Assembly (NCBI GenBank): GCA_014526335.1 | Contig: JACTAT010000016.1 | Span: 1,592,770 to 1,656,769, forward strand | Direction of reading: 5' to 3' | Source of the DNA: Chrysaora quinquecirrha | Lineage: Eukaryota; Cnidaria; Scyphozoa; Semaeostomeae; Pelagiidae | DNA: 64,000 nt | Shown here: piece by piece, positions 10,983 to 22,400 of the stretch | How positions within the stretch are numbered: position 1 is the first letter of the stretch | Layout: each line of letters starts with the position of its first letter | The notes under the pieces: generated by a model | Databases searched by the model: none | What the model was told of the DNA's origin: nothing | Seen by the model: the letters and a program-made list of their open reading frames with translations, nothing else | Made by a program: the position numbers and the translations under genes

Positions 10983-12350
10983 GATTTGTCTGCGATTTCA
11001 AATGCAATTAGGCTCAAGCTCGATCTTTGAGCTGGTCTATCAAATTAAACAAGCAAACGGGATCTGACTGGATCCTTAATTAACTGAAGAGGCTAAGCGT
11101 GAATTAGCTGAAGCTGGTTACCTTGAAATTGGGACTTCTTCGTGTCTTGCTATAATCTAAATAATGGCAGAAAGATAGCTAAAAACATCTTTCGCAAATT
11201 CTGAAAGCAGAAATTGAAAAGAAATGAAATTTTGTTGATGCCTCTCTTTCACCTTTGATTAACAAGGGCTGCAGGGCTGCGAGGCAAGGTAGCCAAGGTA
11301 ACCAGACCATAGTTTGTTTCGGGGGAATTGAGGAACGGAACGGAACGGGGGGATTCGGATGAGAGGTTGGCGATTTTGTTGGATTTGGGTGTATCCTTGG
11401 AAAGGTAACAAAGTTGATGTTGGTCATTTGGTTTGGAAGCTAAAAAAAGCAAGCAAGATTTGCATAACTGCGTAGGTACTACTGTATTCCTGTATGTGTT
11501 CTGCGCAACTGAACCGCATTGCTTTCAAAAAAAATTCCAAGTGCGGAACGGAACAGTGGAATTGTCGGTGTGCGAACTTCTTTTTTCTGATTCTTATACA
11601 ACGGATTTCTTTTTCTGATACTTATACAACGGAAATTTCAGAGCATCTGGGCGAAATATGTACTGTATTTGGAAATTCTATGTACGAAATCAAATTTGTT
11701 GCTCAAAACTGTGTTTCAAACAAATAAACACAATCTAAACATAAAAAATTCCAACAAGATAATACTCTTTTAACATTAATTAAATCTTTATTGAGCTTCT
11801 GCATTTTCGTTTTGAACAGTTGGCATCGCCATCAACTGCATAAATTCGGATCAGGAATGATTAGTATACTGTATGTAGTCGAGAGTTCCCATCTACAGCA
11901 CAAGTCAACTTTTGATTGTCATACAGGTCATTAATGTGGGTTCAGTTCGAGAATTCAAGATACGACCTTCGCCAGATATGGTATGGGAAGAGTTTTACAA
12001 GTTTGCATTTGCTGTCTTATCATTGCCACACAATTGTCTCTGGATCAGTTTTCTTGATATCAATGTCTTTTTCATTGCAAATTAATTTTTTTCGTGTAAT
12101 CTAATCGTCTTTTTTATCTGTCACCTCCCGTGTGATTCACTTGTTTTTTCCTGTACATTTTTCTCGTTATGTTCGCTCAACGTCTTAGTCTCTTTTATCT
12201 CCTTGTTTTCAAACCAATATGTCACTGCTGTCTCTTTTATCTCTGTTAACTCGTTGCTACCCATCATCATCACTATCCTCAATTCCCTTGTTTCTCGCAA
12301 CGTTTTCCAATATATCCTTGTCTTTCGTCGCTTTCTCTGCTATCTCCTTA
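10983..12350. other. FAIM upstream region and KANSL2 3' UTR
   Basis: Bases just above 10983 are FAIM 5' UTR/promoter; no TATA box is evident. A minus-strand poly(A) signal (TTTATT on plus, 11787-11792) probably ends KANSL2. From about 12190 to 12350 the sequence is a degenerate TTATCTCCTTGTTTTTC-type repeat that continues from the KANSL2 coding tail beyond its stop codon. Confidence 0.5.
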
Positions 12351-12660
12351 TTAATCGCCAGTATCCTCTTTATTCTCTCGTTTCTCACTGCCGTCTCCGT
12401 CACCAATTGGTCTCTTTCCACTATCTTCAGCATCCCCTTGTTTTTCGGTATTATCTCTATTATCTCCTTGTTTATCATCGTCATTATCTTTTTTATCCTC
12501 TTGCTTCTCGATAGTATCTCTTTTATCGCCCTCTTTCACATCGACATCTCTGTTCTTCTTCTCACTATCTTTGTAGTCTACAGATCTATCTTCATTATCT
12601 CGGCTTTCTCCTTTTTTATCGTCATTATCCCATTGCTTCTTCTCACGGTCTCTGTCCAGT
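12190..12660. repeat. Degenerate minisatellite overlapping the KANSL2 stop codon
   Basis: Imperfect repeats on the minus strand read GATAA(T/C)..GAGAAACAAGG, encoding DNDDDKQGDNRDN, EKQGD and similar peptides. They cross the stop codon at 12351-12353 and persist for about 160 bp in the 3' UTR. Because the repeat stays recognisable after the stop, the end of the reading frame may vary between alleles through indels. Confidence 0.65.
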
Positions 12661-15600
12661 TGATCCCCAGAAACATTTGATTCCATTTCCTTAGCTTCTG
12701 ACACTGAACCAGTATTTTCCACTCCCATTACAGTATCAGGGTCCAGTGCAGATTTACTTCTATTCAGTCCATCATTGAGGCCATCAATAACTTTATCCTC
12801 ACTTAGCTCTTTGGATGTGGTAGTGGAACTTGGTTCACTTTGTTTTGCTGTTGTTGTTTCCAAAGTAGATTCCTCTTTCTTCTCTTCTAAATTCTCTCCG
12901 TCGCATTTCATATCAACATCAGTTTTGCTTAACCCATCACTGTTATCGTGCACCTCTGACTTGAGGCTGCAAGAATGATTATTGTAAATGAGTTTCTAAA
13001 TATTGTATACATGACGATGGATCTTAAGTCTTTTGAGTGGTATAAAACTTAATTCCCGCTTAAGGAATACAGGTTGGGAACCCATAAATTAGACAGAAAT
13101 AGTTAAACTATTCACTTCAACTCTTCGGCTAATTTTATTGGTCTTCTCGCTGTATTCTGTAAGCTGATTGGTCTTTAAACAATGGGGTAGCGCAACTCCC
13201 TTTAGTTTAAGAATCTCTTAGTTTAAGAGCCCCCAACCAAAAGGGACCGCCAGCAAATTTTTCTTATTGTGTGCTTTTTTGCCATAGTATGCTTAATACT
13301 TTTGCCTTAGTAGGCTTCCTAAGGCCAACCCATAAACAGTCACCAGCCAGGGGACCCGTAACGTTCATTTTTCAATTTTCTAAGGTTTTATTTCCATAGA
13401 TTTCCCCACTACTCCGAAATCCCTTTCCCCCATAGAACTCACTTCACTTCGAAGTCCCTGCATAAAGCGCCCCATCTTACTAAATGTAGTAGGACTGGAC
13501 ACTAATTCATAATCTATGCTAATTTATGCTAATTATCATTTCAGTTGTGTATATAATCTTGTGTGATAATATTAATAATTAGTCAGTATTTCCTCATCTC
13601 TCGAGTCGTATCTTTCAAGCTATGCTCTTCGCTCTGTCTACTCAATATAACAGGGAGTTACTAGGCAGTTCAAGCCCTGTTATATAAATTCTTACGGGCC
13701 CAGAACGTCTCCGTTCCGCAACTGTGTCCAAAACAGAAGACCTATTCAACTTTTCTGATTGATGCATTTTTATTCGCATCTGGATTTATATTCCACCTTA
13801 TTCAGTTGCTTCGGCCTGTTTCTGGCGTTAATACTCTGAGAACTGTCAGATGAAAAAGTTAAAAGTATGTCCAAAGATGTTTCCGACTTCCTTCGCTGTT
13901 CTTAACTCAAGATGGCGATTACTCGAGTTAGTTAATGTTTTATGACTCCAATTTTTGTGACTTCAGATTGCTTCGAAGACAGGATATTTCAATTAAATCT
14001 TCATTTTTTCACAAGTGGCATATATACCACAATTGATTGGATTTGAACCAAAGACAGCTAAAGAGCTCAATGAAATCGTCGAGTAATTCTACAAGTCATA
14101 CGGCTCAAGATTCTCCTCCCATTTCGCTTTTGTTTTTTGTTGTTGTTTTTTTTTCAATTGAATTTTTATAGTGTCGTTTGACATTCTCAAGATCGTAAAC
14201 AACCAAATGTATACCTTACCTTTTTTCGGGATGCAAAATATTTTCCATTCCCTCTGAAGGAAACCGGGGTAGCAATGTCGCATGCAGATCGCATGTCGTC
14301 CTCTTGATATCTGTATGACTGGTGTTTCACAGCTCAGAGTTGAATCAAAAGATTGAAAAGTGCATTTCTTGAAGAGCTTTTGATCTGGATCAAAGCAAAT
14401 ATCTATTGATAAGTTAAAGAAAAACATTTCAAATTTCACTCATCTGAATTTTAAGCAAACTCAGTTCTAGCATCGAAGTCGAAGCTAGCCGAGTCGAAGC
14501 TAGCCACCAACTTTTGGGGGAGTGTGCCGTGCTTGTTTGAAAATTTCCCAACTTTTTTCTGTTTCTTTTTTCGCCATTGTTTCTTGATTTTGCCCGAAAA
14601 CTTCTCTACAAACCAAAGTCTATCCGAATTTCTGAACATTTGTCAATCTTTTTGGATATGATATCCCTCGTAGCTAATGGACACTTTACAAGCGATACTC
14701 AGTTTGAAAACTTTTATAATTAAAACAGTAACAAAACCAACATCAGGACTTGTAATTATTGTCTGTGCTAGAGCTCTTAGAAAAACTCGCTGTTCTGACT
14801 TGTCAGAAAGAACATTGTAAGGCTGAGTGCAGCACAATAATGCCGTTAAGGCCGCTATCCGGAGCGTTTTTAAGCGCGCGGAAGCAGCAACGCCGTGGCC
14901 CAGACCTAACCATACTTAATTGAAAGATACGAACCCAATTTCTGTTTCAGCTTTGCGCGCTTTTACAAGCGTCCGGATTTGAGCAGCCTCCAGTTTTTTA
15001 CTTTGGGGGCATGGTGTTTCAATTTGTACGCGCTCGGAATGCTCAAATGGATTCAAGTGCCACACTACAAGTTAACTTCTTTATGGAGAGAAAAGCTTTA
15101 TACAGAGCTATAGAAGCAGGCTCTTAAGTAGCTTAATCTGGGCTATTTTGAATGAACAATAACCACCCCGGGTAATGTATGTGCATTACAATGGAGGGTG
15201 TGCAGTACAGTTGAGGATATTCAGTACAGTGGGGGGATATCATCAATTCACTGGTGGGATATCATCAGTACAGTGGAGGATATTCAGTACAATGGATGGA
15301 TATCGTCAGTACGGCGGAGGATAATCAGTACAATTGAGCATGTCATCAGTACAGAGGAGGATATTCAGTACAGTGGAGGGATATCATCAGTACATTGGAG
15401 GGTATTCAGTACTGTGGAGGGATATCATCAGTACAGGACAGTAAGTACTGAAAACCCTCAACCCAACTGATGATATTCCTCCACTGTACTAATGATATCC
15501 CTCCATTGTACTGAATATCCTCCACTGTACTTCACACCTCCACTGTACTGCACATACATTAACCAGGGTGATAATGATAATAAAATGTAACATCAAGGAT

Positions 15601-18600
15601 ACGTTTCATACAGAATTTTGTGAAAGGCAAAGCTCTGCTCGGGCATCTGTCGATGTCTGCAGAGTGATGGCATCGGTTGATTGGCGCCATTTTAGTTCCG
15701 AGACCACGACATCGTTTCTCGCGAGCTTGCCTCTCCAGCAGCAACTCAACGCCGTTCATATGCTGATACAGGCCTAATGCTCTTGTCTCAGTCTCCGATA
15801 GTCGTTCGTCGCTAGGTTCGTCTAACAAAAATAATAAAGCATATCATTGTAAAATTAATAAAGTGCGATAAATCGAAATAAATTTTTCATAAAAATAAGT
15901 AGAAGTGAATATATTATTAAACTTTATGAAGTTTATGAAAATTTTAAGGCCCTGGCCAAAGGATCAAACATTGTTTGTCAAACATCTAAAGATTTTTTGT
16001 CAAACGAAATGTTGTCCCGTTTGGCCACATCGCAAAACAGTGCTCATCAAACATTTTCTCCCTCTGACAAGCAGAAAATGTTTTTTTGGAGTCTGTTCGA
16101 AAACATTTTGTCAAACAATGTTTGTGACCTAGCAGAACGGTCAAGCATTGCTTGTTAAGCAAATCTCATATGTTTGACCAACAATGTTTGATTGTTTGGC
16201 TAGGGCCTCAGGTAGCATCATTCTTGGGTGTTCCATCGGGCAAAGGACTCTCTTAAAAGTTTTGGCTTTCTACCCAGTCAGGTTTAGAGTGATTATTAAT
16301 GCTCAACAGCTGTGACACAAGACAGCGTCAACCCCTGGAAAATTCCCACTATCTTTGAAATCCGGTTACTTTATTACTTTACACGGGGGTTTCACTCTTA
16401 TACGTACCATACGTACCATCTATCTCATTGTTGCTTTCAGCTGCTGTTGGATACACTCCTGCCATGCGTAGAAGGTGTTTTCGTCTTCTTTCTTTGAGCA
16501 ATTGAGTCAATCTTTTATACTGTTCCAAATATAAGCTTCGCTTCCGAATCATTTTATCTCTGCATATTTTTAATGCTTCTTCAACCGTCCATACATCAGC
16601 ATGTCTAATGATAATAATAATAATAATAATAAAATTTATTTTGAGTTGGCTTTACATAGCTGAATACATTAATTAAAAGTTATAGCTAATTTACGCCAAC
16701 TATTTAAAAAATACTGATCTAAAATACTAGATAAAATTCTTTAAAACTTATATACATGTGATAAAATTTATAGCTTAAAATGTGATAAAATGTCATAAAA
16801 TCGATCAAAACTTATTGATAAAACATGAAACATAATCTATAAGAGATATAAACGAACATGCGAAAATCTATGTTCCAGTGTTCACGCAGATCAAACGCAG
16901 ATATTCCGCGTGACAATCACTATTCTGCTCGAAAAATTCTGACCTGAACAAACGAACGACCCAACAATAAGATCTGCGTGTAGGAAAATACTCTATATGA
17001 CCATCTGAATAAAACATTTCTATTGGCTATCTCGCTGTATTCCCTAAGGTGATTGGTGTTCAATCCAGCTTTGCTTATCTGATTGGTGCATTTCGATCTA
17101 CACCTGGGTTTATAATCTGCCTCAGTCAATTGTTTCAATTTGTTTCTGATGTTTACACTCTGAGGAGTGTGAAAGGAAAAAGCTTTTTAAGTATGTCCAG
17201 AGATGTTTCCACCGTTTCCAGTTAATTTGAAATATTTTACCACTCAAAGACTATTCAAATACACCTCAGTGGGAAATCACTTCATTTTGCTCAACATACA
17301 TCATTTCCTATACACTTGTACACCTTACATAAAATCAGAAAAACCCACACTATAAATTGCTGCTGTGTTTGTGTTAAAATGTGTTCATTATAAGCAGAAA
17401 ACAATTTTGTACAGCTTACTTCAATAAGAAAGACATACCTTAGGGGGTCCTCCTCCTCACTGTCAACTGACTCTGCATCGCTTTCATTTTCATCAAACCA
17501 AACCATTTCTGACTTTTTGCCGCCATTATCTTGTAACTTATAAATGCCATCCATCTCAGGTGCTACAGAAAGAAATCTCTGAGGTATAAACATGTTTAAA
17601 ATAATAAGGTGTGCAAAATGTAACTGCAGTGCTTATTTGATAGGCTTAAACCTGATTTAAACTTTGTGCTTCTCATGTGCCAAACAAAAACTAAATTATG
17701 GGCAGTTTATGCCAGGTTCAATTTGCTTGCAATTTCGCTTGAAGGTGAAGGTGGAATGGTGTTTTCGAGCCAGTCGCTAGGATCTCAGTAGTAGGTTAAC
17801 TGATTGAAAGCTAGACCCTGGCTGTGAAGCTACCGTGGCTGGGCTTGAACCCTGATCACGCTGAGCTCCTGACACCATGAGTCAGCTTGATTACACCATG
17901 ACACCACAGCTCCTTCATGCAGGTGGCTTTTGTGCAAGGGTTTCACTGTGTGAAACAGGCAAATCCAGGGCATCAGTTAACATTATCTGAATTAAAATAA
18001 TCATGCAAAAACCTTTGGTAGATTCTGCTTCTTCCTGTCTTGGTCTTTTGGATTCCATTGGTGATCGGCTTGTACTTGTTGAAGCATCTGCACTTGCTTT
18101 TCTTTGCTCCATGGCAGCTTTGCGGCTAGCAAGCTTGCGTTTTTGATTCCTTCTCATAATCTCATCATGGGCCTTTTTGAGTTTTGGATCTCTTGTGTGA
18201 ATCAGGCAAAAACTGTAGACATAAAATAAAATGAGTTTCAATTTCCATTCAGAATGTGGGCGATTGCAAACTAATTGTTCTGCATTAATCCGATTAAACT
18301 CTGGTGTTCTGATTGGTTCGTATAATCGATCGATATTGATTCATCGCAAAAAGTAGAAAGAGCTTCTACTTTTTTCTGTGATCGCGCTCAGACCCAGAGA
18401 GGAATATTTTGAAATAAGCATGCTCAGAGTACAAGTCAATCGCAAAAAGTCATGTGCGTGACAAAATGCACTGACTTGAAATCAAACTTAGAGTCAGTTG
18501 GTTTGTCATCCATCCAGAAAGTCACCCATCCAGTTGTTGAACTACAACAGCCAAGCTTGACTTCAGTTGCCTAACGGAAACTGACTAAGACACTTGGTGT

Positions 18601-18985
18601 CTCACTCCACAGGTCTCAAGCTTGTGATGCAGCCTTTGACTGTGTAAGTTTTACAGGGTATGTTAAGAACCACCAATGGACCTCAAAGAAAGGATGTTCG
18701 AATTGGGTCCAATTGAAACTCAGGCTATACTTACGTCTTTTTATTGAGCGCTTTTGGGGCTGGATTTGTGCATCTATCATCAGTTGACTTTATAATAAAA
18801 CTACATTGTTGAAATGGGCTGTCTTTATCTTCTAAGATATGTTTGTGGCAAAAATCAAATCCTTTCAATCGTTTCCTTTTGCATGGTTTTCTTGAAAACA
18901 AGCATTGGATGCTGGGATCAACTTGGCATTCTTTCTTTGTCTCTTTTTCTTTGACACTTTCTTGCTCACCAGTTTCCGCCTCCAT
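12351..18985 (-). CDS. KANSL2: KAT8 regulatory NSL complex subunit 2 (KANSL2)
   Basis: Exons in transcription order: 18735-18985, 18013-18212, 17439-17562, 16417-16604, 15603-15821, 14220-14402, 12351-12955 (last acceptor tentative); phases join to about 589 aa (human is about 490). Four C-x-C-x-C-x2-H zinc modules are visible: C28/C35/C46/H49, C61/C72/C86/H89, C305/C314/C325/H328 and C341/C352/C367/H370. Between them lie the acidic ESVDSEEEDPLRHADVW motif and a basic helix (YLEQYKRLTQLLKERRR), both matching the vertebrate protein. KANSL2 is a scaffold of the NSL complex, in which KAT8/MOF acetylates histone H4 at promoters; it acts in the nucleus. The first coding exon is preceded by a strong acceptor (19019-19020), so it carries some 5' UTR, and a 5' UTR exon probably ends at 19183. 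The last exon encodes a low-complexity tail rich in D, E, K, N and S, not found in the human protein. Confidence 0.9.
12956..14219. other. KANSL2 last intron
   Basis: Intron of about 1.26 kb. It contains a dispersed repeat: the segment ATTGGTCTTCTCGCTGTATT near 13138 and the segment around 13755-13890 both recur at 17025-17215. Relative to that copy, about 590 bp is inserted here. I could not exclude a small exon in this interval. Confidence 0.45.
13755..13895. repeat. Dispersed repeat with TATGTCCAAAGATGTTTCC
   Basis: The stretch TTCAGTTGCTTCGG...CTCTGAGAACTGTCAGATGAAAAAG...AGTATGTCCAAAGATGTTTCC recurs at 17100-17215 and 24900-25060. A reverse-oriented fragment is near 39020-39070 (CAGCGGAAACATTTTCGGGCATACT). 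This looks like one non-coding element family in introns of KANSL2 and MARS1. Confidence 0.6.
15158..15558. repeat. Foldback element with tandem-repeat arms, copy 1
   Basis: Outer ends AACCACCCCGGGTAATGTATG and CATACATTAACCAGGGTG are inverted. The left arm is a tandem of GTACAGTGGAGGATATTCA and GTACAGTGGAGGGATATCATCA. The right arm carries the reverse complement, meeting at about 15445-15480. Copy 2 is at 51744-52110. The RNA or DNA could form a long hairpin. Located in a KANSL2 intron, ending about 45 bp below the exon 15603-15821. Confidence 0.8.
15948..16208. mobile_element. Palindromic MITE, CAAACATTG family
   Basis: Ends AGGCCCTGGCCAAA and TTTGGCTAGGGCCT are inverted. The interior is filled with CAAACATTG/CAATGTTTG units. 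Members recur at 22275-23215 (cluster), 29190-29410, 35178-35262, 41232-41677, 43317-43602, 44357-44632, 57491-57679, 59278-59535 and 63817-64000. The best-preserved ends are bordered by TTAA or close variants. Confidence 0.8.
16615..16636. repeat. (AAT)n microsatellite
   Basis: About seven AAT units lie directly upstream of the acceptor of KANSL2 exon 16417-16604 (minus-strand sense). Confidence 0.8.
17025..17215. repeat. Dispersed repeat, copy 2
   Basis: Second copy of the element seen in two pieces at 13120-13890: ATTGGCTATCTCGCTGTATT, GGGTTTATAATCTGCCTCAG and AGTATGTCCAGAGATGTTTCC occur in the same order but without the roughly 590-bp interruption. Confidence 0.6.
17741..17914 (-). mobile_element. 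tRNA-derived SINE, family 1, copy 2
   Basis: Reverse-strand copy of 7838-8001. On the minus strand it has the A-box-like GTGGTGTCATGGTGTAATCAAG, the B-box-like GGGTTCAAGCCC, the CTACTACTGAGATCCTAG body and the CACCTTCACC tail. Located in a KANSL2 intron and in the same orientation as the gene. Confidence 0.75.
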
Positions 18986-19465
18986 TGATTAATTGACATA
19001 AAACCGATCTTGGCCTATCTGTAAAAATAAAACAAATTTATTGATTCTTAATCTTGAAAAGACTGGATAAGTGGTGGTCACAACACAACAGTCAAGATTA
19101 TTGGCATGGCAGGCAATGACATAATCAATTATCAACCATCTCTTGGATTGTCCAAAGGTTATTGAAAGTGTTCAAAACTTACCAAGCTCAAATATTTCGC
19201 GAAACTAAAAATTCGACCCTTCTTTTTTGTGTCCTTTTCCCCCTCCTTCCAAATAAATGTCATGCATTGCATGATTTCATAGAATTGAGGAATTGAATTG
19301 CATTGAACTCGGAGAGGAGGCTACTTGAAAAAGAGGTTGGTTTGATAACATGTGATTCAAAACGAGGATGATGAAAGAGGGAAGACAAAATCGTGTTTTC
19401 CTGTTTCTGTGACTCTCTTTGCCAGTGTCCAGTCGATGTCACTGCGGATTTGTTGTTTATTTTGA
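18986..19465. promoter_or_regulatory. Divergent KANSL2/MARS1 promoter region
   Basis: Only 480 bp separate the two start codons, on opposite strands. On the minus strand an acceptor at 19019-19020 and a likely donor at 19181-19182 (GTAAGTTTTG) place a KANSL2 5' UTR exon above 19183. Initiation for both genes is therefore probably within about 19200-19460. No TATA box is obvious. A shared bidirectional promoter is inferred from geometry. Confidence 0.55.
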
Positions 19466-22400
19466 ATGCTAAGGACAATTTTAAGAAGTCCTGTGTGCTT
19501 GGGGATAACTAGAAATCTTCAGCTTTTTTCTAATAAGAGTGTGAGCTTTTTAAAGAGAAGTTGTCTTCGTCAATTTGGATCATCTTCATCTTCTTGTTTG
19601 TCGACTGACCTCCAAGAAAAGATCATGAAGCTTTTTACAGATAAAGGAAATCCCTTCGCGTTGAAGGTTCTATCAGCTTGCAATGTGTGCGATGTGAAAA
19701 TGGAGCTGCAGGTTGTTGATAAGAAAAGTTAGTAGCAAACAATTTTGTTTCCATTTAGATATTTTATACTAAAGAATTCAGAATTATCTAGATTATTTTT
19801 TCTTTAGCTGTTTAGGGTAGCCAATTTGTGCATGATGAAGTCGAAGAAACCTGCTTTGATATAGTGACTTTATGTGATCTCAATGCTTTTTTGTTTATTT
19901 TCAGATTGGAAGAATCCATCCTTCAAGAAGGACCAAGTTAGTAAACCTTTTGAGGGGCTTTTCCAAAAATTGGGTGTGTGTAAGCCTCCAAGGGCGGGTC
20001 AAAAGGTACACCAAAATGGATACCTACAGATCATGAAAAAGATAGGCTATCCAGATGGATACTAAATATTGTGAAATACAAACCCAAAAGATACCTGGAC
20101 TAAAATAGTGGTCATGTAGGCTGATGCCATTGCCTTGATCTTCAATGGGGTCTTTTTACTGTATATGATATAACGCGGGATCTCTCAAGGCCACCCAGAG
20201 TCGTATTCAAAATGAAAATCTACCCCAAACGATACCGTGATTAAAATATGACCTGATAGGGTACCCAAGACCAAATTGTTCCCCAAAAGTATACCCAAAT
20301 TTTCGAAATGATATGACTATGAATGTATATGAAAACAGGCAAAAAACCTTAATGCACTATGGAAGAACCCCCCGGGTAAAGCTATGTTTATTGGAAATAT
20401 AATTATCAAGTCAGTAAAACAATAGCAGGGTTGTGGTTCTTGAGAACCCAACAGGGGCCTGGGAAGCAACAAGGATTTCAGAGACTCCAAATTCTTATTT
20501 GCTTTTATTAAGAAGATATTCTAACACTCTAAAAGACATAGATCAAAACGTTTTTCTTAATCAAGCCTTGCAGAAAAACTGCTAACAATAATCTTCAATT
20601 ATATTCTTTTATCTTTACAGCTTCCGTTGCTTGAGGTTGAACCTGGTCAATATCTGTTTGATCCTAATGCCATGTGTAGGTAAGAAACTAAATTTTGTAT
20701 GCTTCCTGCAGCTGTGGTATTGGAAACTCTAAATCCTAAAATTTGAACAATTTCCATAATTGCTGACATTTGTCATAAAGGTGTTGTGCTCCATCGGTAT
20801 TGAAGAGAATTTCCAATTCGTTATTTCTAATTAATGATTCAATGTTTCTCAAATATTTTCTTATTGTTTGTAGTTTTATCATGGACAAAAAAGATGTCAA
20901 GAACACTTCAGATGAACTAAGGCAGAATGAAATTATTGAATGGGATGCAACTTGCTTGCAGGTAAAACTTTTGCTCATAAAAATAGGAGACATTCCTTTG
21001 AGTTTTTGGACTTCATGTAGGTTATTGCATATCTATTGCTAATACAATGTTTTTCATAAGACCAGGCTTTTGGGGTATCAGGATTGCCAGTGATCATCAT
21101 TGATAAACATTTGGTATAGAAACCTTTGGTTTATTGTGATGGTTCTAAAGCAACAACAGAAAACAATAAACTAATGGCTCTAGAAGAATCTGTAGCAACA
21201 TGATTGTTGCTGCCCCATTGCTGGAAAACTTTTGTATGTGGGCTATGCTGGGTATAATCAGATGACTTGCTGTTTAAATTTGCTTAACTTTTGGTAGAAG
21301 CTGTCATTGTGTCTTAACCAGTCTAATTCTCTTCTCTAGCCAACATTGCTGCCATTTCTGGTATCCCAGGCATCATCAAGCAACAAAGAAACAGTTTTGC
21401 CAAACAATGTATGCAAAGCTCTTGCAACTTTGAATGAACTGCTGACTAAGAACCACTATCTGATTGGTGTAAGTATTCTAGCTGACTTCTGCATTGATAT
21501 ATTTAAAGGCCCTTACAGAATTTGCAATATTATATTACTTGAAGGGTTCTGGGGTATTTGTGGTCAAATCCAGCAATTGTAGCTCACAGTTATAGGAGCT
21601 AAGGTTGGCATTGAAAACAGCTACAATAGCATCACAGTACATAGAGTCTACTTCTTAGTTTTTCTTCCGGTTCTACTTCTAGATTACCTATTGTTATTCT
21701 ACTGTAGTAGTTGGGTCTCAATACACCATTTTTCTCTCCCCTCCCCACTTTGGAAAACCCTCCCTTGTCCTTCCTTTAAACATCAAACAAAGACTGAAGG
21801 TCCCCCATTAAAAAGGGGGTCTTTATTCCAAAATACAAAGTCAATGAAGAATACTACATAATGAGATTTCTCAAAAGAAACTTTCTGTGTTATCGTTTTT
21901 CTTAAAATCTCAAGGCACTTGCCTCCCTCTTTTCAATGCTCCCTTCAAATTAGTGTTCCTCCAGTTCATTTAAAATAATATTGTATAAAAGAAACTTATT
22001 TCCTATAAGTTGCATTGATAGCTAGCTTCATGTTGTTGCTCATCCTTAAGCCTCCCCCTCGTTGCTTATTCTATCTAGACAGTAATCAATAGATTTGTCA
22101 TTGTTTTCCTGTATTGAAATTTTCAGGGTTCTTTGTCGGTTGCTGATGTTGTGATCTGGGGAACAGTGTTTGGTATTCTGCATGGAAGAGAGAAATCAAG
22201 TGGTAAGTCTGACTCGTGACAATCTGAAACTGTGCATTGTGTTTTTTCATTGTTCAAGACCAAGCTACCTTAGGCCAAGAGCAAGGCATGTTGAGGGCCT
22301 TCCCCAAAGATCAAACATCATTAGTCAAAAATTTGAGATTTTTGTTACATGCTGTGTTTGGCAGTTTTCTCACATCCCAAACATGGTTTTCAGCTATGGC

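Noticed and set aside
12203..12680. Hydrophobic plus-strand open frames of 103 and 153 codons
   Set aside because: They are antisense to the repeat-encoded KANSL2 tail and its 3' UTR; serine/leucine/isoleucine runs follow from the complementary repeat.
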